Shown here: positions 1 to 4,221 of the stretch, one piece after another
How positions within the stretch are numbered: the first letter of the stretch is position 1
Layout: the number at the start of each line of letters is the position of its first letter
NCBI GenBank assembly: GCA_022736535.1
Contig: DZCT01000361.1
Location: forward strand, 1 to 5,333
From: Desulfatirhabdium butyrativorans
Lineage (GTDB): Bacteria; Desulfobacterota; Desulfobacteria; Desulfobacterales; JAIFKL01
DNA length: 5,333 nt
Direction: 5' to 3'
Translations under genes and position numbers: made by a program
Notes under the pieces: generated by a model
Seen by the model: the letters and a program-made list of their open reading frames with translations, nothing else
What the model was told of the DNA's origin: nothing
The model's database searches: none

Positions 1-349
1 CGCGGGCAGAGCCTTTGTTCTGGTCGGCGGTGCTGCCTCAATGTATGAAATCACTGAATGGCGAATGGCTGCTCCGGAGAAAGCCGCGGCATCCATGCAC
101 GCGTCTGTGTCATACAAGGCTGTGGAACTGGCTGAAAAGAAGATTCCCGGAGTTGAGTATGCGGTTCAGAGTGTCGGCGGAGTTGACGAGAAGGCTGTCA
201 AATCGGGTGCCGTTGACGCCGCAGTGGGACATAAAGCGGTCGGAGCGCAAATGGTCGAAACTCTGGAACAGAACGACACGATGCGGGATTATGTGGTCAA
301 CCCCATCGGACGGGTAGCCAGTTTTCTTTTCGGTTTCGGCGGAAATTAA
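1..349 (+). CDS. C-terminal part of a protein of unknown function (5' end outside window)
   Basis: The reading frame is open from base 2 to the TAA at 347-349 with no stop, giving the last 115 residues of a longer protein. The first ATG inside the window (base 41) is probably internal, because the 13 codons before it encode a plausible hydrophobic, glycine-rich stretch (AGRAFVLVGGAAS). The rest is Ala/Val/Lys-rich and looks helical. It ends in a short hydrophobic segment (RVASFLFGFGGN). I recognise no catalytic motif. The Gly/Ala-rich hydrophobic patch followed by a variable tail resembles the C-terminal regions of large RHS or polymorphic-toxin-like proteins, and the next gene carries a YD repeat, but this is only suggestive. 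The next gene starts 30 bp downstream with a strong ribosome binding site, so co-transcription is likely. Confidence is fair that it is coding and low for any function. Confidence 0.62.
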   Translation, partial: AGRAFVLVGGAASMYEITEWRMAAPEKAAASMHASVSYKAVELAEKKIPGVEYAVQSVGGVDEKAVKSGAVDAAVGHKAVGAQMVETLEQNDTMRDYVVNPIGRVASFLFGFGGN

Positions 350-367
350 CCGGAGTAACCAACAAAC

Positions 368-374
368 AGGAGGT
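368..374 (+). promoter_or_regulatory. Strong Shine-Dalgarno site for the YD-dockerin gene
   Basis: AGGAGGT lies five bases upstream of the ATG at 380. It is a near-consensus ribosome binding site and fixes the start of the 380-766 gene. No separate promoter is evident in the 30-bp gap after the upstream gene. Confidence 0.85.
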
Positions 375-379
375 CAGTT

Positions 380-766
380 ATGAGCCGTTTTTGCATAAAA
401 ATAGCAGCAGTGGTCATATCGTTGTCGTTGGTGTCGGCGTCTGTCATGCTGTTTGCCGGTTCGGTCAGTTTCACCTATGATCAATGGGGCAGGATCGTCA
501 AAGCCGCTTATGACAACGGGAAATCCGTTACCTACACTTACGATCAGGCGGGAAACATCGTATCGAGACAGACATCTCCCGTATCCGCAGGCGATGTTTA
601 TCCTGACAATGCCCTGACCCTGAAAGATGCGATTGTTGCATTGCAGGTTGCCGCAGGGGCAAAACCGCCAAGCGTGGCTGCGGGCGCGGATGTCAACCAA
701 AACAATGTGATTTCTGTTGAAGAGGCTGTTTTTGTTCTGCAAAAGGTTGCCGGTAAATTACCTTGA
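380..766 (+). CDS. Short exported protein: signal peptide, one YD (RHS-like) repeat, dockerin-like domain
   Basis: This 128-residue protein has three parts. Residues 1 to about 26 form a signal peptide: a basic start (MSRFCIK), a hydrophobic core, and a likely cleavage site after LFA near 26. Residues 31-64 match the YD-repeat pattern seen in RHS proteins, with YDQWGRI and then YTYDQAGNIVSRQ. Residues 70-127 form a dockerin-like pair of EF-hand-type loops. Loop 1 runs D72 to D83, with ligand positions D72, D76, T80 and D83. Loop 2 runs D104 to E115, with D104, N106, N108, S112 and E115, and each loop is followed by an 'A-x-x-LQ-x-xAG' helix. Loop 1 is degenerate at ligand position 3 (Tyr74). 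Dockerins bind calcium and usually attach to cohesins or act as terminal modules of secreted proteins, so this is probably extracellular. RHS proteins normally carry many YD repeats. A single repeat may mean a minimal family member or a remnant of a larger gene. No enzymatic domain is visible. Confidence 0.85.
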   Translation: MSRFCIKIAAVVISLSLVSASVMLFAGSVSFTYDQWGRIVKAAYDNGKSVTYTYDQAGNIVSRQTSPVSAGDVYPDNALTLKDAIVALQVAAGAKPPSVAAGADVNQNNVISVEEAVFVLQKVAGKLP

Positions 767-768
767 TC

Positions 769-878
769 GTAGGGTCACGCCGGCGGCGTGCCTTGACTGA
801 CAAAATGAACGATTTTTTGAATTTTTTCAACACGCGATGGCGTATTTCAAGGGAGGCACGCCAGAGGCGTGCCCCTAC
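769..878. repeat. Paired inverted GC-rich palindromes (REP/BIME-like element)
   Basis: Two 24-base arms, 769-792 and 855-878, are inverted copies of each other (20 of 24 bases agree). Each arm is itself a palindrome: CACGCC-ggc-GGCGTG at 776-790 and GGCACGCC-aga-GGCGTGCC at 855-873. The 62-bp spacer is AT-rich and non-coding. The six-base string TTGATC occurs just outside on the left (763-768, overlapping the stop codon of the previous gene) and on the right (884-889). It might be a target duplication or chance. No T-tract follows either stem, so this looks more like a dispersed repeat than a simple intrinsic terminator, although it could attenuate transcription. Confidence 0.75.
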
Positions 879-889
879 TGCCATTGATC

Positions 890-1015
890 AGAGTTGTTGC
901 GAAATAACGTAACTATTTGAATTTAAAAGTAATTTTAAATATCCCGATTTTGAGCTTAACCTATTGATATATAAAGATAAATTGTTAAAATCGGTTTTTA
1001 TTTCGCAACAACTCT
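890..1015. mobile_element. MITE-like non-autonomous element with perfect terminal inverted repeats
   Basis: The string GAGTTGTTGCGAAATAA at 891-907 is the exact reverse complement of 998-1014. One more A/T pair (890 and 1015) extends the arms to 18 bp. The interior is about 90 bp, strongly AT-rich, and holds no open frame. It contains a second inverted pair, CCGATTTT (944-951) and AAAATCGG (987-994). Small size, perfect termini and lack of coding capacity are the marks of a MITE mobilised in trans by an IS transposase. I see no clear target-site duplication directly outside the ends. Which IS family the ends belong to cannot be decided here. The element ends about 80 bp upstream of the ATPase gene start, so it could influence that gene's transcription. 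Confidence 0.72.
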
Positions 1016-1092
1016 ATTAAGGTTCGGAATACCGAATTAATTTTCGGATAGGTTCAATGATAAAGCCTTTTTTTTCAAAAAAACAGGAAACC

Positions 1093-2646
1093 ATGAAAAA
1101 ATATTTCAACATCGCAGGTCCCTGCCATCCTGAAAAACATTATATGATTCCCTCTGAGACAAGGTGCGGCGGGATAACGGAACTGATCGAACAGGAACAG
1201 TATTTTGTGATATATGCCGCACGGCAGTCCGGCAAGACCACGCTGCTGCTGGATCTGGTGAAAAAACTGAACAGAGAAGGCAGATATCATGCCCTGTACT
1301 GCTCTCTTGAAACTGTGCAGGGAATCATTGATCCGAAAGAAGGGATTCCGGCAATTGCAAACCGCCTCATATCCGAAGCGGAACTTATTGATCCGGAAAG
1401 CAGAAACAGGTTCGGCGACTTTTCCGATTACACCAACGTGTTGAGAACCGGACTGACAGAATTGTGCAGGAAATCAGACAAACCCGCAGTGATTCTTTTT
1501 GACGAGGCAGACTGTCTTTCAAACGGCACGCTCATCGCATTTCTGCGGCAACTGCGGGACGGCTATGTCAACCGTTCCAGAATCCCCTTTGTGCATTCTG
1601 TCGGACTGATCGGAATGCGGAACATCCGGGATTACAAAGGCAGAATCAGAGAAGACAGGGATACGCTCGGCAGCGCAAGCCCCTTCAATATTGTTACCAA
1701 AGCCCTGACTTTGAAGAATTTTACAAAAGAAGAAATTGAAGAACTGTACGGTCAGCACACACAGGAAACCGGTCAGTTTTTTTCGCCTGATGTAACTGAT
1801 TCTGTCTATTATTACACTCAGGGACAGCCCTGGCTGGTCAATGCCGTGGCAAGGGAGATTGTAACGGAAACTCTGGAATCGGATCACACAAAAGAGCCGG
1901 TCTCCGGGCATGTCGGACAGGCGGTTGAGACAATCATTCAGCGCCGGGACACGCACATTGACAGTCTGCTGGAAAGACTCAAAGAAGACCGGGTGCGGAG
2001 AATTGTCGAGCCGGTGATTGTAGGAGAGGAGAAAGATTTCAATTTTACAGATGACGATTACCGGTATGTTCTGGATCTGGGTCTGCTGAAAGATGACGGC
2101 AGCGCTCTGATGCCGTCCAATCCGATTTATTCGGAAATCATGATTCGGAAACTGACTTTTCCTCCCCGGGAATCTATGAGATTATCCGATTTCCCTCCGC
2201 ACGCACCTGCTTATCTGACTGCCGGAAAATTGGATATGAAGAAACTTCTCACGGATTTTCAGACATTCTGGCGTGAAAATTCCGCGATATGGCAGGAAAG
2301 ATTTCAGTATAAAGAGGCTGCACCGCACCTGATTCTCATGGCTTTCCTGCAAAGAATCGTCAACACGGGCGGCAGAACTGACAGAGAGTTTGCCACCGGA
2401 AGGGGGCGGATTGATCTGTGCATTCATTATCAGAATAAGAAATATCCTGTTGAGATAAAAATCCGGCGGGATCAAAAGACGATTGAGGAAGGGAAAAAAC
2501 AATTGGCGAATTATGTGGACACGCTCGGCTGCGATACGGGCTGGTTAGTCATATTCGACAGAAGAAAAAGAACATCATGGAAAAATAAATTATTCTGGAA
2601 AACAGGCAGGATAAATGATAAAGCAATTCATATTGTCGGATGCTGA
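1093..2646 (+). CDS. AAA-like ATPase with C-terminal PD-(D/E)XK nuclease-like domain
   Basis: I place the start at ATG 1093 (517 residues). It follows an AGGAA site (1085-1089), and MKKYFNIAGPCHPEKHYM is the usual opening of this family. An in-frame ATG at 1057 would add 12 poorly conserved residues (residue numbers below count from 1057; subtract 12 for the preferred start). Residues 54-61, AARQSGKT, form the Walker A loop, with Ala in place of the first Gly as is common in this group. AVILFDEAD (144-152) is Walker B. A sensor-like GLIGMRNIRDYK follows (183-194), then a helical lid with TQGQPWLVNAVARE. The C-terminal part carries GRGRIDL (D453) and VEIKI (E466, K468), the D...E-x-K core of PD-(D/E)XK nucleases, then a QLANYVD helix. 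All core residues appear intact. Related ATPase/PDDEXK fusions occur in many copies in environmental bacteria and have no established role. DNA binding or defence is inference. No partner gene is adjacent, since spacers of about 300 bp lie on both sides. Confidence 0.88.
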   Translation: MKKYFNIAGPCHPEKHYMIPSETRCGGITELIEQEQYFVIYAARQSGKTTLLLDLVKKLNREGRYHALYCSLETVQGIIDPKEGIPAIANRLISEAELIDPESRNRFGDFSDYTNVLRTGLTELCRKSDKPAVILFDEADCLSNGTLIAFLRQLRDGYVNRSRIPFVHSVGLIGMRNIRDYKGRIREDRDTLGSASPFNIVTKALTLKNFTKEEIEELYGQHTQETGQFFSPDVTDSVYYYTQGQPWLVNAVAREIVTETLESDHTKEPVSGHVGQAVETIIQRRDTHIDSLLERLKEDRVRRIVEPVIVGEEKDFNFTDDDYRYVLDLGLLKDDGSALMPSNPIYSEIMIRKLTFPPRESMRLSDFPPHAPAYLTAGKLDMKKLLTDFQTFWRENSAIWQERFQYKEAAPHLILMAFLQRIVNTGGRTDREFATGRGRIDLCIHYQNKKYPVEIKIRRDQKTIEEGKKQLANYVDTLGCDTGWLVIFDRRKRTSWKNKLFWKTGRINDKAIHIVGC

Positions 2647-2748
2647 GTGGTCTGTCAAATAAGTTTTTCAACCGCAAAGGGCGCAGAGGAACACACAACG
2701 TCCGCAACATTTTGTTCCCTGTTTCAATTTTTTTTAAGGAATTAATGT

Positions 2749-2872
2749 TATAGTGATCCAACTTCGGTTTTTTACGGCACACTTTCTGCATGTATGCGTA
2801 TTCCGTTTTCGGATATCTGTCTGTGTCAGTCTGTGTGCGTCTGCGGCAAAAAACCGAAATCGGATCAGTATA
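2749..2872. repeat. Long inverted repeat, 25-base arms (MITE-like or structured RNA)
   Basis: Bases 2749-2773 and 2848-2872 are inverted copies with 22 of 25 positions agreeing. They share TGATCC near the outside and TTCGGTTTTTT at the inside. Two of the three differences would be G-U pairs if the minus strand were transcribed, and the third is a C-C mismatch. Further scattered complementarity continues inward (for example GCA at 2777-2779 with TGC at 2842-2844). There is no open frame inside. It could be a small non-autonomous element whose ends are TA-rich, or a transcribed hairpin. Confidence 0.6.
2819..2846. repeat. 10-bp-period tract of GTCTGTGT units
   Basis: The tract reads GTCTGTGTCA, GTCTGTGTGC, GTCTGCGG: about 2.8 imperfect copies of a ten-base unit starting at 2819, 2829 and 2839. 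It lies inside the larger inverted repeat 2749-2872. Its function is unknown, and it may simply be part of a dispersed low-complexity repeat. Confidence 0.5.
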
Positions 2873-2928
2873 TAAGACAAAGCCTTGTAACAAGAACTGT
2901 TATCTAATAAAGATTTGATTTCAAAATT

Positions 2929-2977
2929 GCCGGTCGCTCACGCTCCCTGCTCGGAGCCGGAAGCGTGGGCGACCGGC
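2929..2977. repeat. GC-rich hairpin with nested inner stem
   Basis: The arms at 2929-2944 (begins GCCGGTCGC) and 2962-2977 (ends GCGACCGGC) are complementary at 15 of 16 positions. The one exception (T2938 with G2968) is a wobble pair in plus-strand RNA. The 17-base loop contains its own small stem, GCTC-g-GAGC (2949-2957). It is much more GC-rich than the surrounding AT-rich DNA. It has no downstream T-tract of terminator type, so a REP-like repeat is the better reading. It lies about 55 bp upstream of the kinase start. Confidence 0.65.
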
Positions 2978-3002
2978 GTTTCATAACTGTTTGAAAGCGA
3001 AT

Positions 3003-3011
3003 TGGTATAAC
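3003..3011 (+). promoter_or_regulatory. Possible extended -10 promoter element for the ROK kinase gene
   Basis: TGG-TATAAC matches the extended -10 pattern TGn-TATAAT with one change. No good -35 box is found at the usual distance upstream. Transcription from it would begin near 3018 and give a leader of only about 14 bases before the TTG at 3032. This is a pattern match only. Confidence 0.28.
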
Positions 3012-3031
3012 TCCCAAAGGCAAATAAAAAT

Positions 3032-3943
3032 TTGACATCTGAAATCCCTTATAAAATCGGCATAGACCTCGGCGGAACCAAAACAGAGATTATCCTCACA
3101 GATTCAGCCGACAACGTGATACACCGCAAAAGGATTCCCACGCCGAGGCATTCAGGATATGAAGCAATTCTGGATTCGCTTTGCGGGCTTTGCTCCGAAG
3201 CCGCGGGGCTGATACCGCCGGGAAAAGATTACACGGTCGGCATCGGAATCCCCGGCATCGTGGATGCGGAAACGCAGCTTGTTCATAACGCCAACACGAC
3301 TTGTCTCATCGGAAAGCCTTTTCAGAGAGACATGGAGCGGCTTCTCAGCAGGCGCATAGCAATGGAAAATGACGCCAACTGTTTTACGCTGGCGGAGAGT
3401 CTGCAAGGCGCGGGAAAAGGATACAGCTTTGTTTTCGGCGTCATCATGGGAACAGGCTGCGGGGGCGGCATCTGCATTGACGGGAAAATCCGGCAGGGCA
3501 GGCACGGCATCGCAGGGGAATGGGGGCATTTTTCCGTTGACCCGCAGGGAGCGGAATGCTACTGCGGGAACCGGGGCTGTGTGGAGACCAAAATCAGCGG
3601 TTCGGGTGTGGAGAATGCCTTTTTTGAGAAATACGGGAAGCATCTGACAACGGCTGAAATTGTGCAGGGATACCGGAGCGGCGAACCGGAATGCAGTGAT
3701 ATGTTTGTGCAGTTTCTGGACGATTTCGGACGCTGCGTGGGCGGGCTTGTGTCGGTTTTGGACCCGGATGCGGTTGTTATCGGCGGCGGGCTTTCCAATA
3801 TCGAGGAGTTGTATCATCAAGGAATTGAACAGGTTAAGAAATATGCCTTTCACCGGAATATAAAGACGCCGATACTGAAAAACCGGCTGGGGGATTCGGC
3901 GGGGGTGTTCGGCGCGGCGTGGGCGGGCGTCAATGAACGATAA
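3032..3943 (+). CDS. ROK-family sugar kinase, fructokinase (Mak)-like
   Basis: This 303-residue protein has the expected length and all ROK landmarks. It should be a cytosolic kinase that transfers phosphate from ATP to a hexose. IDLGGTKTE (11-19) is the phosphate-binding loop. ENDAN (112-116) carries the catalytic Asp114. GTGCGGG (140-146) and GEWGHF (162-167) continue the ROK signature, and H166 with C176, C178 and C183 (CYCGNRGC) forms the structural zinc site. IGGGLSN (250-256) lies near the C-terminus. The combination IDLGGTKTE, IPTPR, GTGCG, AGEWGH, CYCGxxGCxET and DPDxVVIGGG follows E. coli fructokinase Mak more closely than glucokinase or NagK, so fructose is the best guess, but related sugars are possible. 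The start must be TTG: an in-frame stop sits at 3008-3010, and no ATG or GTG occurs between it and the IDLGGT motif. The only Shine-Dalgarno-like sequence (AAAGG, 3016-3020) is 11 bases away. No sugar transporter or metabolic gene is adjacent. Confidence 0.93.
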   Translation: MTSEIPYKIGIDLGGTKTEIILTDSADNVIHRKRIPTPRHSGYEAILDSLCGLCSEAAGLIPPGKDYTVGIGIPGIVDAETQLVHNANTTCLIGKPFQRDMERLLSRRIAMENDANCFTLAESLQGAGKGYSFVFGVIMGTGCGGGICIDGKIRQGRHGIAGEWGHFSVDPQGAECYCGNRGCVETKISGSGVENAFFEKYGKHLTTAEIVQGYRSGEPECSDMFVQFLDDFGRCVGGLVSVLDPDAVVIGGGLSNIEELYHQGIEQVKKYAFHRNIKTPILKNRLGDSAGVFGAAWAGVNER

Positions 3944-3964
3944 GGCGGGCATAATATGCCCACC
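3941..3964. repeat. GGGCATA palindrome, copy 1 (starts in the kinase stop codon)
   Basis: GGGCATA-a-TATGCCC is a palindrome. With flanking bases the arms become GGCGGGCATA and TATGCCCACC (9 of 10 pair). It begins within the TAA of the ROK kinase gene. A related copy lies exactly 250 bp downstream at 4191-4210 (17 of 20 bases shared). This type of short palindrome resembles dispersed REP-like repeats. It may also act as a weak hairpin at the end of the kinase transcript. Confidence 0.65.
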
Positions 3965-3970
3965 TTTTGA

Positions 3971-3975
3971 AAGGA
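3971..3975 (+). promoter_or_regulatory. Shine-Dalgarno site deciding the start of the small protein
   Basis: AAGGA with eight bases of spacing precedes the ATG at 3984. It favours this start over the ATG at 3933, which lies inside the kinase gene and would force translation through the repeat palindrome. Confidence 0.6.
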
Positions 3976-3983
3976 CTCTGCTT

Positions 3984-4193
3984 ATGGGAAACAAAATGAC
4001 ATGGGAAGATATGAAGAAAAAGTATCCTGACGAATGGCTGCTGATTGTTGATTTTGAAGTTGATCATTCAGGGCATATTGTTTCAGGAATTGTGGAAAGG
4101 CATTCAAAAGAAAAGGATGATGTTTACCGACTGCCCGCATTAGGCAGATCAAGCGCTTTCAGATATACGGGAGAATCCGATTTTTCAGTGTAG
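3984..4193 (+). CDS. Small conserved-looking protein of unknown function (69 residues)
   Basis: The protein begins MGNKMTWEDMKKKYPDEWLL and continues with a Val/Asp/Glu-rich segment (IVDFEVDHSGHIVSGIVERHSK). It ends with a basic-aromatic stretch (FRYTGESDFSV). There is no signal peptide or membrane segment, so it should be cytosolic. The opening 'MTWE-x-x-KK-x-YPDEW' followed by a beta-rich 'SGIVxxHSKxxxxVY' resembles small uncharacterised proteins I recall from cyanobacteria and delta-proteobacteria, sometimes next to retropepsin-like proteases. No such protease gene is visible here. An alternative ATG at 3933 would add 17 residues overlapping the kinase gene and is less likely. The gene is enclosed by the two GGGCATA palindromes and may have moved with them. 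Its stop is 28 bp from that of the converging CHAT gene. Confidence 0.7.
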   Translation: MGNKMTWEDMKKKYPDEWLLIVDFEVDHSGHIVSGIVERHSKEKDDVYRLPALGRSSAFRYTGESDFSV

Positions 4194-4210
4194 GGTGGGC
4201 ATAACATGCC
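4191..4210. repeat. GGGCATA palindrome, copy 2 (starts in the small gene's stop codon)
   Basis: This copy, TAGGGTGGGCATAACATGCC, shares 17 of 20 bases with 3941-3960 and also starts at a stop codon (TAG). Its stem is less perfect (GGCAT with ATGCC). It fills most of the 28-bp gap between two convergent genes. A weak role in ending transcription from either side is possible, but there is no T-tract. Confidence 0.6.
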
Positions 4211-4221
4211 AATCTTGAGAA

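Larger units (their letters stand above)
767..1092. other. Gene-free spacer made mostly of repeat elements
   Basis: Between the YD-dockerin gene and the ATPase there is no credible reading frame. About three quarters of the spacer is occupied by the inverted palindrome pair and the adjoining MITE-like element, only about a dozen bases apart. The remaining bases, about 1016-1092, must hold the leader of the ATPase gene. I could not identify a convincing -35/-10 pair there. Confidence 0.6.
2647..3031. other. 385-bp gene-free spacer rich in repeats
   Basis: No credible gene lies between the ATPase and the ROK kinase. The spacer holds, in order: a CCGCAAAGGGCGCAGAGG-type segment (about 2664-2694), a long inverted repeat (2749-2872) with a 10-bp-period tract inside it (2819-2846), and a GC-rich hairpin (2929-2977). 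A weak six-base stem, GGAACA (2688-2693) with TGTTCC (2713-2718), precedes a run of T at 2728-2735. It might end ATPase transcription, but its loop is long and its stem short. Confidence 0.6.

Noticed and set aside
374..742. 122-codon minus-strand open frame
   Set aside because: It is antisense to the YD-dockerin gene, which has a signal peptide, domains and a strong ribosome binding site.
950..975. TTGAGC / TATAAA as a promoter within the MITE-like element
   Set aside because: The spacing is only 14 bases, and such matches are expected by chance in DNA this AT-rich.
769..1015. CRISPR array or CRISPR-linked repeats, prompted by the CHAT protease
   Set aside because: The repeats are inverted and of two unrelated kinds, with no regularly spaced direct repeats and unique spacers. 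No cas gene is present in the window.
1057..1092. Upstream ATG as start of the ATPase
   Set aside because: It adds a short lysine/phenylalanine-rich stretch before the typical family opening at the ATG at 1093, which has a better Shine-Dalgarno sequence. It is not excluded.
1519..1956. 145-codon minus-strand open frame
   Set aside because: Antisense shadow of the ATPase gene. No domain, no ribosome binding site, and full overlap with well-supported coding sequence.
2688..2735. Intrinsic terminator after the ATPase gene
   Set aside because: The stem is only six base pairs with a loop of about 19 bases, and the T-run starts nine bases after it. Too weak to call.
2549..2893. 114-codon minus-strand open frame across the end of the ATPase and the spacer
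   Set aside because: Its product (with runs such as VPLRPLRLKN) is the kind generated by dispersed intergenic repeats. It overlaps both the ATPase end and the inverted repeat at 2749-2872.
3933..3983. Upstream ATG as start of the small protein
   Set aside because: It overlaps the end of the kinase gene and would translate the repeat palindrome. The ATG at 3984 has an AAGGA site at good spacing.
3152..3994. 280-codon open frame on the minus strand
   Set aside because: It lies opposite the ROK kinase, whose motifs are unmistakable. The minus-strand product shows no recognisable domain and is rich in residues expected from antisense reading of a GC-biased gene.
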